Of a DNA stretch of 28,059 bases, positions 6,054 through 13,057 are shown in pieces. The notes below the pieces were generated by a model. It did not search any database. It was not told the origin of the DNA and saw only the letters and a program-made list of their open reading frames with translations. Each line of letters begins with the position of its first letter. The first letter of the stretch is position 1. The stretch spans positions 1 through 28,059 of IMG/VR virus record IMGVR_UViG_3300027896_000172. One strand, given 5' to 3'. Origin of the DNA: a virus. The position numbers and the translations under genes were made by a program.

Positions 6054-6806
6054 ATGAAGACATCACTACTTATTTTAATGTTGACGGTTTGTGCCGTCTT
6101 TGGTCAAGTTACCACCAACGGCGTGTTTACAGCGATGGAAAAAACCGGCGCCCCCGTTTACGATGTTATCAGTAAAGGGGTCAAACCGAATAGCACTCCC
6201 ATAATCCTCGGGAAGACTTATGTTATGAATCGTTCATCGTATGGAGTTACGACGGCGAATGATACCGTTACATTCCAATTCTCCAACGGGTTGACGGCGA
6301 AAATTGGTACAAACTCCAATTTCATTGTGAATGATTTCCAACAAGAACTGCTCAACCCGAACACTGAGCCTGCCAAGGCAAAGTTTGGGACACATGTGCT
6401 GAGTATGACTTTCTTGGATGGTGAGGGAACATTCGTTTTTTCTGGTGGTGACTCCAATTCGTCGTGTGTGGTTTCAACTCCGTTGGTGGATGTTGAACTT
6501 ATGTCAGGAGAGTTCTTCATAAAAGGTAGCGAAAAAGGCATTGGTGTTTTTGTGTCAAAGGGAACTTTGAAATATCACGCCGAACATGGCCGGTCGAACG
6601 TTGTTGATGCTGGTAAGGCAGTGATGGCTGCTCCTATTCAATTTCAAACTAAGATGTTGGATGACAAGGTGTTCCTTAACACTAAAAAGGTCAAACCAAC
6701 CGAGTTGAAGTGGATTGAGGCTGAAACAAAAACCTTGACATCCATTCCAAACAAGGTTATTTTCTCTGTGGTCAATGGTTCGGTCGTCGGAATTCTTATA
6801 AATTGA
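6054..6806 (+). CDS. Exported FecR-like domain protein, 250 aa
   Basis: Begins with a cleavable signal peptide (MKTSLLILMLTVCAVFGQ, cleavage near 17-19). The mature part has the beta-rich FecR-type pattern: FQFSNGLTAKIGTNSNFIV (about 74-92), FQQELL, then a strand-rich segment SCVVSTPLVDVELMSGEFFI (about 142-161) and VFVSKGTLKYH. This layout (SNG..x..I..NS, then TP-x-V-x-x-x-x-G-x-F) is familiar from exported FecR-domain proteins of Verrucomicrobiota and relatives. In cells such domains act as periplasmic sensors or structural proteins. On a phage, an exported copy suggests host envelope modification or superinfection control, or it could be a borrowed host gene. It is alone in a transcription unit of its own at the polarity switch, behind a TATTTATA motif and GAGGT. 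Confidence 0.7.
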   Translation: MKTSLLILMLTVCAVFGQVTTNGVFTAMEKTGAPVYDVISKGVKPNSTPIILGKTYVMNRSSYGVTTANDTVTFQFSNGLTAKIGTNSNFIVNDFQQELLNPNTEPAKAKFGTHVLSMTFLDGEGTFVFSGGDSNSSCVVSTPLVDVELMSGEFFIKGSEKGIGVFVSKGTLKYHAEHGRSNVVDAGKAVMAAPIQFQTKMLDDKVFLNTKKVKPTELKWIEAETKTLTSIPNKVIFSVVNGSVVGILIN

Positions 6807-6831
6807 CCTGTCTCTCGTTTCGTGTTATACT
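6803..6831 (+). promoter_or_regulatory. Sigma70-like promoter for the 6843 gene cluster
   Basis: TTGACC (6803-6808), a 17-nt spacer and TATACT (6826-6831), with ATG 6843 after 11 nt. The -35 box overlaps the stop codon of the FecR-like gene. It probably drives the small genes leading to DNA polymerase. Confidence 0.65.
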
Positions 6832-6842
6832 GACCACTCACT

Positions 6843-7148
6843 ATGAGAATTGGTCAACTTGAATCGCTTACACCTGACGAACTTGGGCTCCTTCTTTATA
6901 TCGTCAATGTGGTCAGTCCTACCAGTCCCAAGATGGAAATTTCGCCCAAATTTCTGTTGTTTTACAAACATGACATGCTGACCTTCAAAGTTGCCCAACA
7001 AGAACCAAAACTCACCGAAGAGGGCAAGAAAATCTTCCACGGGTTGATGACAAAACTTAACAAAACATGGATACAGGAGATTATTGAACATGAAAATTCC
7101 AACCGACCAGAATATACGCAGCCAGAGTTACCGTTCGGACAGAGTTGA
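6843..7148 (+). CDS. Hypothetical protein, 101 aa
   Basis: Starts MRIGQLESLTPDELGLLLYI and is mainly helical by composition, with a segment LTEEGKKIFHGLMTKLNKTW (about 56-75) followed by a proline-rich, charged tail. The look (LTPDELGLLLYIVN, then a K/E-rich helix) is faintly like a small winged-helix or replication accessory protein, but no family can be named. It directly follows a strong promoter with an expected leader of about 5 nt, so it is probably expressed early. The next gene starts within its last 59 nt, so the two are likely co-translated. Confidence 0.65.
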   Translation: MRIGQLESLTPDELGLLLYIVNVVSPTSPKMEISPKFLLFYKHDMLTFKVAQQEPKLTEEGKKIFHGLMTKLNKTWIQEIIEHENSNRPEYTQPELPFGQS

Positions 7149-7419
7149 GTTCGTTTGGGTGTTCCAAGAGAACACCGGCGTTCGACAATTCGTTTTTGGA
7201 GTTTTTCAAAATGGAAATTGTTACATGGAATCTGGCCAAGTGGATTCGATTGGAAACTACATTGACAAACCTTTCTTTGCTGGAAGTTTGTCGGTCAAAC
7301 ATCTGACCCAACAAAAGGTGTGGGGATTGAAACAAGATTATCCACCGTGTTATAATTACTTTTCTTTTGGGCAGGATTTGGTATCATTGGCGAATGAGTG
7401 TATCGTGTATATGAGGTAA
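7090..7419 (+). CDS. Hypothetical protein, 109 aa
   Basis: Start taken at ATG 7090 rather than TTG 7084. It overlaps the preceding gene by 59 nt in another frame; there is no good start after the overlap. The protein has a charged beginning (MKIPTDQNIRSQSYRSDRVE) then a beta-rich core with VEFVWVFQENTG, RQFVFGVFQNGN and SFGQDLVSLANECIVYMR at the end. It looks like a small globular alpha/beta protein of unknown family. It is part of the promoter-6803 cluster leading to the polymerase. Confidence 0.6.
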   Translation: MKIPTDQNIRSQSYRSDRVEFVWVFQENTGVRQFVFGVFQNGNCYMESGQVDSIGNYIDKPFFAGSLSVKHLTQQKVWGLKQDYPPCYNYFSFGQDLVSLANECIVYMR

Positions 7420-7427
7420 CGAAAATC

Positions 7428-7691
7428 ATGAAAGACAACGATAAAAAGCAACTGTTGAAAGTTAAATCGGAATTTGACGGTCGGGGTTATGATATCCCAA
7501 AGGGGGTCAAGTTCTACAAAGTGACAAGTAGTAGAAAATCGAAATACACCGATATGATTGGAATGAAAGTTGGGGAATTCACCCATTCATGTCATATTGA
7601 CACCACCGATTTCATTGTTTTGTTGTTTGTGGATTTGGGTGGTGTTTTTGTTGAACATTTTGATGGTTTGGCTTTGGAAGAGTTGAAGTAA
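7428..7691 (+). CDS. Hypothetical protein, 87 aa
   Basis: ATG 7428 is preceded by GAGGT about 10 nt upstream, which favours it over the in-frame GTG at 7398 that would overlap the previous gene. It begins MKDNDKKQLLKVKSEFDGRG and contains GYDIPKGVKFYKVTSSRKSK, then a hydrophobic strand pair DFIVLLFVDLGGVFVEHF near the end. The closing strand pair and small size suggest a compact beta-containing protein. No family is recognised. It ends 3 nt before the next gene. Confidence 0.62.
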   Translation: MKDNDKKQLLKVKSEFDGRGYDIPKGVKFYKVTSSRKSKYTDMIGMKVGEFTHSCHIDTTDFIVLLFVDLGGVFVEHFDGLALEELK

Positions 7692-7694
7692 AGT

Positions 7695-8087
7695 ATGAAC
7701 AGATTAAAATTTCTCAAATCGTTGGCTTTGATTCCGTTTTTGGGATGGGTCATACCCAATCTCAAGGCTGAACCTAATGTTGTCCCTCAACCGACGATGC
7801 TAGACCGAGTGGGGATTCGGCGTCTTATCGTTAACATCAAACGGTTCATGACTCAGCTAGCGGATTCAATGTGGATGGGTGATGACGGAACACAGTATTG
7901 TGTGTCTCTCCGTCGATATCTGGATAGTTTAGTTAGTCGTGGAGCACTTCAAAGTTACACTGTATATTGCTTTGAAGAATGCTTTTTGGGCGGGCCAAAA
8001 AAGTGTAATAGGATTCATGTCATGGTCAATATTCAACCCATCAACACGGTGGAGTGGATTGTTTTAGATTCTATAATATCGATGTAA
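7695..8087 (+). CDS. Protein with N-terminal hydrophobic leader and tail-sheath-C-terminus-like domain, 130 aa
   Basis: Starts MNRLKFLKSLALIPFLGWVI, a basic then hydrophobic leader that could be a signal peptide or membrane anchor (cleavage possible near LKAEP). The rest resembles the C-terminal domain of contractile tail sheath proteins: VGIRRLIVNIKRFM (about 39-52), then SLRRYLDSLVSRGALQSYTV (about 75-94), and a closing IHVMVNIQPINTVEWIVLDS. In sheath proteins this domain reads xVRRLLxxIE..., fLxxLxxxGAL..yxV.CD, then N.l.v.i.i.P...iE.I. At 130 aa it is far too short to be a complete sheath (typically above 350 aa), and it lies next to DNA polymerase. It could be an unrelated fold with a similar pattern. 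Spacing to the polymerase is 2 nt. Confidence 0.55.
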   Translation: MNRLKFLKSLALIPFLGWVIPNLKAEPNVVPQPTMLDRVGIRRLIVNIKRFMTQLADSMWMGDDGTQYCVSLRRYLDSLVSRGALQSYTVYCFEECFLGGPKKCNRIHVMVNIQPINTVEWIVLDSIISM

Positions 8088-8089
8088 AT

Positions 8090-10762
8090 ATGTATCAAAA
8101 CATTTTCGTAAGCAAAAAAGACGGCATGGTTCATCTATGGGATGATGAAAAGGGATATTCCACTTTTCCGTATGGGAGATACGCTTACAAACGGCAAGTT
8201 GGTGGTAAACATCGTTCAATCTACGGCGATGAATTGACAAAGGTTTACATTGACGACGAACGAGACCCCAACCTCTTTGAATCCGATGTCTCGGCTGAAT
8301 GTCGTGTGTTGTTGGATACTTATCCCGATTCTGACGAACTTTCCAAAGGTCACAAAGTCGGAGTCATAGACATTGAAGTTTCATCCAAGGGTGGATTCCC
8401 AAACATGGAAACTGCCGACAAAGAGATTCTCGGCATCACCATTTACGATTCCGTTACCAGTAAATACACGGTGTTCATTCTTGACAAAGAGGGGAAAATT
8501 GAGTCCAAGGATTCCGCCGACCTCCAAATCAAGACATTTGATGACGAAGACAATTTATTGATGTCATTCCTTGACAAGTGGCAGGAGTGTTCTTTCACCA
8601 TCATCACAGGTTGGAATGTGGATTATTTTGACATGCCGTATCTGTATCTTCGGTTGAAAAATTGTTTGGGGTCAAAGGTGGCCAAGTTCCTTTCTCCGAT
8701 TGGAACGGCGTATCTCAACGGATTCACCAAGAAACTGACCCTCGGTGGCATTTCGGTGTTGGACTACATCCTGCTCTACAAGAAGTTCATTGGAAGAATG
8801 GAGCCTACTTATGCTCTTGGTCCAATCGGTAAGAAAGTGGTGGGGATTGACAAGATTCACTATCACGGCAGTCTTGATGACCTTTACAAAGAGGATGTTG
8901 AAAAGTTTGTTGAATACAACCTGAACGACGTAAAGATTGTTGTAGCGTTGGAAAAGAAACTCAAGTTTATTGATTTGGCTCGTCAAATTTGTCATGTTGG
9001 TCACGTTCCTTACGAGCACTTCCACATGTCATCCCATTACCTTGATGGGGCTATTTTGATGTTTTTGAAACGAAATGGCGGTCGTGTTGCTCCGAACAAA
9101 CCCTCAAGAGGCAGAGAGGAATATGAGGAACACATGGAAGAAGGCGAAGAGGGATTTTCAGGGGCGTTTGTCAAAGAGCCGGTTCCGGGTCGATATGATT
9201 GGGTATTTGACCTTGACCTTACATCCATGTATCCCAACATCATCATTTCTTTGAACATATCGCCCGAAACCAAGGTGGCTAAACTAGACCGCGTGGATTA
9301 TGTCATGGACGCCAAACCTGAGAAGCGTAAACTGGTCTTGGAAGAAATTGAAAACATGGAGAAGAAGACCCGTGATAGATTGTGGTCGGATGAAGACGGT
9401 AAGGAACGATACATTCAACGCCGTTGTGTGGAATTTGACATGGATTTCCATGTTAGGGGCAAATTGGAAACCTATCGGTTGGCTCAGACTCCATATACCA
9501 AGGATGAGTTTGTGAATTATGCTGTGGAGAAGAACTATTCGTTGAGTAGTAACGGAGTGCTTTATCGTCAGGATAAAAAGGGTGTAATCCCGGAAATTCT
9601 TCAAAAATGGTTTGAGGAACGAAAGGACATGAGAAAGAAGGCGGCTGAGGCCAGAAAATCCGGGTTGATGGATAGTTATCATTTCTACAATCAACGGCAA
9701 CAAGTATGGAAGATTCTTCTCAACTCCATGTATGGAGTTCTCGGACTCCCCATTTTCAGATTCTATGACATTGACAATGCGGAAGCAGTCACTAAGACGG
9801 GTGTATCAATCATCAAAACAACGGCTAAGGCAATCAATCAATACTATCAAGCCGCCTTGGGTCAAAGTAGTGGTGATTGGGTTATTTACACCGACACCGA
9901 TTCTTGTTTCGTGGATGCTATTCCGATTATCAAAAAGCGGTTTCCGAAAATTGACTTCAAAGACGAAAAAGCCGTTACCGACGCAATCATGACGGTTACA
10001 GGTGAGGTTCAGAGTTATGTCAACAAGTTCTATGACATAATGGCTTTACGGTTCTTCAATCTACATAAGCACGCTTTCGACGCCAAACAAGAAGTCATTT
10101 CCAAGTCTTCGTTGTGGTTGGCCAAGAAACGATACGCTCAGTGGATTATTCACAAGGAAGGTCATTTGTTAAAGGAACCAGAGTTGGAAGTGAAGGGTAT
10201 TGATGTGGTTAGAACATCGTTCCCTGCCGCTTTCCGTAAGTTCATGGAAGGGTTCTTGAGAAAATTGTTGACGGGCACCCCCAGAGACGAATTGAATGAC
10301 ATGGTTCTCAAATTTCGAGAGGAAATCAAAACTCTGGATATTTTGGATATCGCCAAAAACACTTCGGTCAAGTTCATTTCCAACGACGGGAAATACAATT
10401 ACAACCCAGAAGGGAGACGACCCTTCCAAATTGTAGAAGGGCCGCCGGCTCAAGTGAAGGCTGCCCTTCATTACAACGACCTTTTGAACAAGTGGGATTT
10501 GAGCAAGGTGTGTGAACCCATCAAACACGGTCAGAAAATCAAGTGGGTATATCTGACCGAAAATCCCCTTGGGATTGAGTTGATTGCCATCAAAGGTGAC
10601 GATACAGACCCCGACCAGATGTTGGAGTTCATCAACAAGTATGTTGACCGAAAAGCGATGTTTGAACATGAGTTGAAATCGAAGTTGTTGGATTTCTATG
10701 GCGTATTCCGTTGGGAATTCCCGACACAAGCAATGGTTCTGGCGAACCAGTTTTTCGGATGA
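8090..10762 (+). CDS. DNA polymerase, family B (T4 gp43-like), with 3'-5' exonuclease
   Basis: Replicative polymerase of 890 aa, close to the 898 of T4 gp43. Exo I VIDIEV (D94, E96), Exo II GWNVDYFDMPYL (D178), Exo III YNLNDVKIV (D280), Pol A DLTSMYPNII (D376), Pol B KILLNSMYGVLG (K541 to G549) and Pol C YTDTDSCF (D602, D604) are all present and intact, so both proofreading and synthesis should work. Start is ATG 8090 (MYQNIFVSKKDGMVHLW), 2 nt after the previous stop; a longer reading from 8054 overlaps that gene and adds no family sequence. A perfect TATAAT (8072-8077) lies 12 nt before the ATG but lacks a good -35 box. With the clamp and clamp loader downstream it would form a T4-type holoenzyme. 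Confidence 0.97.
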   Translation: MYQNIFVSKKDGMVHLWDDEKGYSTFPYGRYAYKRQVGGKHRSIYGDELTKVYIDDERDPNLFESDVSAECRVLLDTYPDSDELSKGHKVGVIDIEVSSKGGFPNMETADKEILGITIYDSVTSKYTVFILDKEGKIESKDSADLQIKTFDDEDNLLMSFLDKWQECSFTIITGWNVDYFDMPYLYLRLKNCLGSKVAKFLSPIGTAYLNGFTKKLTLGGISVLDYILLYKKFIGRMEPTYALGPIGKKVVGIDKIHYHGSLDDLYKEDVEKFVEYNLNDVKIVVALEKKLKFIDLARQICHVGHVPYEHFHMSSHYLDGAILMFLKRNGGRVAPNKPSRGREEYEEHMEEGEEGFSGAFVKEPVPGRYDWVFDLDLTSMYPNIIISLNISPETKVAKLDRVDYVMDAKPEKRKLVLEEIENMEKKTRDRLWSDEDGKERYIQRRCVEFDMDFHVRGKLETYRLAQTPYTKDEFVNYAVEKNYSLSSNGVLYRQDKKGVIPEILQKWFEERKDMRKKAAEARKSGLMDSYHFYNQRQQVWKILLNSMYGVLGLPIFRFYDIDNAEAVTKTGVSIIKTTAKAINQYYQAALGQSSGDWVIYTDTDSCFVDAIPIIKKRFPKIDFKDEKAVTDAIMTVTGEVQSYVNKFYDIMALRFFNLHKHAFDAKQEVISKSSLWLAKKRYAQWIIHKEGHLLKEPELEVKGIDVVRTSFPAAFRKFMEGFLRKLLTGTPRDELNDMVLKFREEIKTLDILDIAKNTSVKFISNDGKYNYNPEGRRPFQIVEGPPAQVKAALHYNDLLNKWDLSKVCEPIKHGQKIKWVYLTENPLGIELIAIKGDDTDPDQMLEFINKYVDRKAMFEHELKSKLLDFYGVFRWEFPTQAMVLANQFFG

Positions 10763-11004
10763 TGAATATGAAATACGAAAACAAAGAGTTTACCATCAAG
10801 TGTAAAATGAATGAGCGGTGGATTCCTCAGTTTTTGGGAATGTTGAAACTGATGGAACGGTTGGGCGGCTTGGGTGGTTCACGCTTGGTATCATTCTATT
10901 CCGATGGCGATGGCGATTATAGACCCAAATTTGAATGGGATGAAACCCTGTCCGAACCAGCGAGTCCTATGGACCCACACCATTACATGTTTGATGCAGG
11001 ATAA
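10759..11004 (+). CDS. Hypothetical phage protein, 81 aa
   Basis: ATG 10759 overlaps the polymerase stop (ATGA). ATG 10762 is an equally possible start. The protein reads MMNMKYENKEFTIKCKMNER, then a helix PQFLGMLKLMERLGGLGGSR and a conserved-looking SFYSDGDGDYRPKFEW (about 44-59). The GSR..xFYSDGDGDYRPKF pattern is one I recall from small hypothetical proteins in several large phages, but without a function. Coupling to the polymerase suggests joint expression. No metal-binding motif or membrane segment is seen. Confidence 0.72.
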   Translation: MMNMKYENKEFTIKCKMNERWIPQFLGMLKLMERLGGLGGSRLVSFYSDGDGDYRPKFEWDETLSEPASPMDPHHYMFDAG

Positions 11005-11012
11005 ATCATTAT

Positions 11013-11162
11013 ATGGCACAAAAATTCCATTGTCCTTGGTGTGGCGTGAAAAACGATGCATCACCACCGTTTGATATCAATTGGTTTATTGAATGTTGGT
11101 ATTGTAAAAATCTTTTTGGCATGATAAGTGGGATGTTGATAAAACTAGGAAAACATTATTGA
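11013..11162 (+). CDS. Small zinc-ribbon-like protein, 49 aa
   Basis: Encodes MAQKFHCPWCGVKNDASPPF and then CWYCKNLFGM: C7-x2-C10-G and C28-x2-C31 make a minimal zinc ribbon, followed by a hydrophobic C-terminal helix. Its final codons overlap a sequence resembling the nuclease gene at 11460 in another frame, so its 3' end may have been formed by the duplication there. Function is unknown; single-ribbon proteins often bind nucleic acid or RNA polymerase. Confidence 0.65.
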   Translation: MAQKFHCPWCGVKNDASPPFDINWFIECWYCKNLFGMISGMLIKLGKHY

Positions 11163-11220
11163 ACTGAAAACGGACGGTTATGACATGGAGAAGACGCCAA
11201 ACTTTTTCATGGAACAACTA
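11161..11220 (+). repeat. Partial duplicate of the PD-(D/E)XK-like gene (copy A)
   Basis: 60 nt matching 11610-11669 at 55 of 60 positions. Translated, it gives ELKTDGYDMEKTPNFFMEQL against ELKTDSYDMERTPNFFMEQL, 18 of 20 residues identical. Weaker similarity (GGAAAACATTATTG against GGGAAGACTGTTG) extends upstream of 11161. This is the nuclease motif region without the rest of the gene. Confidence 0.85.
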
Positions 11221-11463
11221 CTACGAAATATGATGAACTTAAAGAAATCAGAAGACGCTTGGAAGGCTTACAAAAACTCTCCGTTTTATTGGAGACATGG
11301 TATTCCAGAAGACCGAGAACATATATCCTTTGAGATATTCCTTGTTGGGTGGACGGAGTGCCAACAAGAGGCATTGAAAATTCTAACATCGAGTTGGACG
11401 GGGTTGGATATGTCTATAAACTCTTGTGATTCCCATTACATAGAAAAGGTTAAGGAACTATGA
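11185..11463 (+). CDS. Hypothetical protein, 92 aa (start uncertain; N-terminus may be remnant sequence)
   Basis: Open from ATG 11185, but its first 12 residues (MEKTPNFFMEQL) are the duplicated nuclease fragment. ATG 11230 or 11233 would give MNLKKSEDAWKAYKNSPFYW, which may be the native start; neither has a clear Shine-Dalgarno sequence. The body continues WRHGIPEDREHISFEIFLVG and WTECQQEALKILTSSW, a helical tryptophan-rich protein that I cannot assign. Its stop overlaps the ATG of the next gene (ATGA). It may be a real gene fused to leftover sequence. Confidence 0.55.
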   Translation: MEKTPNFFMEQLLRNMMNLKKSEDAWKAYKNSPFYWRHGIPEDREHISFEIFLVGWTECQQEALKILTSSWTGLDMSINSCDSHYIEKVKEL

Positions 11464-11945
11464 GAGACCATTACTTCAATTTTGATGACCAGAAACGAAT
11501 TGGTGATGTCGGAGAGAATGATTTCCTCCGAATTTACGAGAGTATGGGAGCGAAGAAAAGCCTCACCGACTTCCGTATGGATTTCACCTTGAACGATGGG
11601 AAGACTGTTGAACTGAAAACAGACAGTTACGACATGGAAAGGACGCCAAACTTTTTCATGGAACAACTAACCGTTTCTGATACCGGCAGTAACTTGGGAG
11701 GACCGTGGCGTTCCAAAGAACACAACATTGATTTCTTCGTTTACTACTTCGTCAAGAATAAGGTGTTTTTTTGGTTCGCTCCCATTCCGTTGTGTGAATT
11801 TTTGAACAGGTTTGTAGAGGAAAACAAATTGAAACCGATTTCCATACCCAACAAAGATAGACGGGGTGGTTACTATGAAGCGTTGGGATTTAAGATTCCA
11901 CGAGATGTTGTAGCCTCACTCCTTATACGAGAACACAAGGTTTGA
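11460..11945 (+). CDS. PD-(D/E)XK nuclease-like protein, 161 aa
   Basis: Starts MRDHYFNFDDQKRIGDVGEN after AAGGA at the ATGA overlap with the upstream gene. The core shows Glu19 (GDVGEND), FRMDFTL (Asp37 and Asp41) and VELKTD (Glu51, Lys53), the helix-Glu then D...ExK arrangement of PD-(D/E)XK nucleases. The middle part DFFVYYFVKNKVFFWFAPIP has the buried strands of that fold. It may be a structure-specific or DNA-processing endonuclease (Holliday resolvase-like or VSR-like), but the subfamily is not clear. A stretch covering the ExK motif is duplicated at 11161-11220. Confidence 0.65.
   Translation: MRDHYFNFDDQKRIGDVGENDFLRIYESMGAKKSLTDFRMDFTLNDGKTVELKTDSYDMERTPNFFMEQLTVSDTGSNLGGPWRSKEHNIDFFVYYFVKNKVFFWFAPIPLCEFLNRFVEENKLKPISIPNKDRRGGYYEALGFKIPRDVVASLLIREHKV
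11610..11669 (+). repeat. Copy B of the 60-nt duplication, inside the nuclease-like gene
   Basis: Intact copy containing ELK of the putative active site. Five mismatches separate it from 11161-11220, and only two change an amino acid (Ser/Gly and Arg/Lys). Purifying selection after duplication, or a recent transfer from a homologue, would explain this pattern. Confidence 0.85.
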
Positions 11946-11948
11946 ATT

Positions 11949-12257
11949 ATGGCCATAGGAATATCAAACAACTGTCCCATCTGTTGGGATAGTTACAAAA
12001 TTTGTACATGCACAATGGAAGACCGAAACAAGTATGAAGCTGATTTGGCACTGAAGCACAAACAACAACGTGACCAAGAGAGGAAAGAATATCATGATTT
12101 GTTGGACGCTTCGTTTGATAATATGCCTGTTTTTGAAGGACCGTTTCCTTTGTATTTTGCCAATCAACTGCTGAAACGGATGAACAGAGGGCAGTGGGAA
12201 AAATTGAAGAGGCGGTTTGATGTATTTTTTGAAACAAAGAAATTGGGGGTTATATGA
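11949..12257 (+). CDS. Small Cys-cluster protein, 102 aa
   Basis: Begins MAIGISNNCPICWDSYKICT with C9-x2-C12 and C19-x1-C21, a compact putative zinc site, then a charged helix rich in K, Q and E (EADLALKHKQQRDQERKEYH) and a C-terminal region ending FFETKKLGVI. The layout is an N-terminal zinc knuckle plus a coiled-coil-like helix. I do not recognise a family. It starts 3 nt after the nuclease-like gene and overlaps the macro-domain gene by ATGA, so it belongs to this operon. Confidence 0.65.
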   Translation: MAIGISNNCPICWDSYKICTCTMEDRNKYEADLALKHKQQRDQERKEYHDLLDASFDNMPVFEGPFPLYFANQLLKRMNRGQWEKLKRRFDVFFETKKLGVI

Positions 12258-12928
12258 AAAACATCGCTGAACAATATGAAATGTTGTCTAAAATGATGGC
12301 AACACCCGAAGAGTTCGTCGCGGTTCAGCCTATGCAGGGGCCGGTCAATCCTAAATATACGATTCCTATGGAAATACGGTACAACCAATTTGGTATCGTA
12401 ACCAAATCTATCTTTGCTGTTCCGGCTGATGCTTTTGTCAACACGGTCAACTGTGTGGGTGTCATGGGTGCGGGTATTGCTTTGGAGTTCAAGAAACGAT
12501 ACCCAAAAATGTTTGAAGAATACAAGATGCAGTGTGACAACCATCTTATCAAGCCCGGCGATTGTTACACATACTTCGATGCAGAACATCACATTTACAT
12601 TCTCAACTTGGCGGTAAAAAACGACTGGCGCCATTGGTCAACTTTGGAGTGGCTTGAGTATTCCATCAAGTCACTGAAACTAACCATTCTTGAAAACGAA
12701 ATCAAATCCGTCAATTTACCGTTGTTGGGTGGGAAGAATGGACGCCGGGGCCCGTTTGGTAAAGTGCCCGGTTTCACCCCTCCACCTGAAAAGTCAGAAC
12801 TGATTGAGTTGATTCGGCGTCATCTTGAACCGTTCGCTTTGAAATTCAAAGTGGATATCAACCTTTGTATTCCAGAGGATGCTCCGAAGAAAGAAGAATT
12901 CACCCTTAGCCAATTTTTTACTGTATGA
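12254..12928 (+). CDS. DarG-type macro domain protein (ADP-ribosyl hydrolase candidate)
   Basis: A 224-aa protein. A 50-residue N-terminal extension precedes a macro domain with AVPADAFVNTVNCVGVMGAG (about 55-74) followed by IALEFKKRYPKMFEEYKMQC, PGDCYTYF (101-108), LAVKNDWRHWSTLEWLEYSI (about 119-138), and LPLLGGKNGRRGPFGKVPGF (about 155-174). NTVNCVGVMG-x-GIALxFK is the signature of the DarG/TARG1 branch, enzymes that remove ADP-ribose from thymidine in DNA or from glutamate, with a lysine just after the GAGIALEF stretch as candidate nucleophile (K80). DarG is the antitoxin to the DNA ADP-ribosyltransferase DarT. No DarT-like gene is visible here, so a stand-alone phage copy may counter host DarT defence. 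ATGA links at both ends place it in the operon. Confidence 0.85.
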   Translation: MKNIAEQYEMLSKMMATPEEFVAVQPMQGPVNPKYTIPMEIRYNQFGIVTKSIFAVPADAFVNTVNCVGVMGAGIALEFKKRYPKMFEEYKMQCDNHLIKPGDCYTYFDAEHHIYILNLAVKNDWRHWSTLEWLEYSIKSLKLTILENEIKSVNLPLLGGKNGRRGPFGKVPGFTPPPEKSELIELIRRHLEPFALKFKVDINLCIPEDAPKKEEFTLSQFFTV

Positions 12929-12999
12929 ATAGACAAATTATATTAGCCGAGAAGAAGATATTCATCCCCTTGGATTGTGAAGTTCATTTTCTGGGTTAA
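12925..12999 (+). CDS. Possible 24-aa ORF coupled to the macro-domain gene
   Basis: ATG 12925 overlaps the macro-domain stop as ATGA and encodes MNRQIILAEKKIFIPLDCEV then HFLG. It ends just before the clamp promoter. The ATGA overlap is typical of real genes here, but the length makes coding status doubtful. The rest of 12929-13057 holds only the promoter and leader. Confidence 0.25.
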   Translation: MNRQIILAEKKIFIPLDCEVHFLG

Positions 13000-13005
13000 A
13001 ATAAG

Positions 13006-13034
13006 TTTACAAACAGACAACAACATGGTATAGT
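13006..13034 (+). promoter_or_regulatory. Sigma70-like promoter of the clamp/clamp-loader operon
   Basis: TTTACA (13006-13011), a 17-nt spacer and TATAGT (13029-13034). ATG 13058 follows after 23 nt of A/C-rich leader without a Shine-Dalgarno sequence. Confidence 0.5.
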
Positions 13035-13057
13035 GTCCCAACAACTGAGAAAAACAT

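Noticed and set aside
8072-8077. Promoter for DNA polymerase at a perfect TATAAT
   Set aside because: No acceptable -35 hexamer at 16-18 nt upstream and it lies inside the previous gene; left as a note only.
9284-10729. Minus-strand ORFs within the polymerase gene
   Set aside because: They lie entirely within the polymerase coding region and show no start context or domain pattern.
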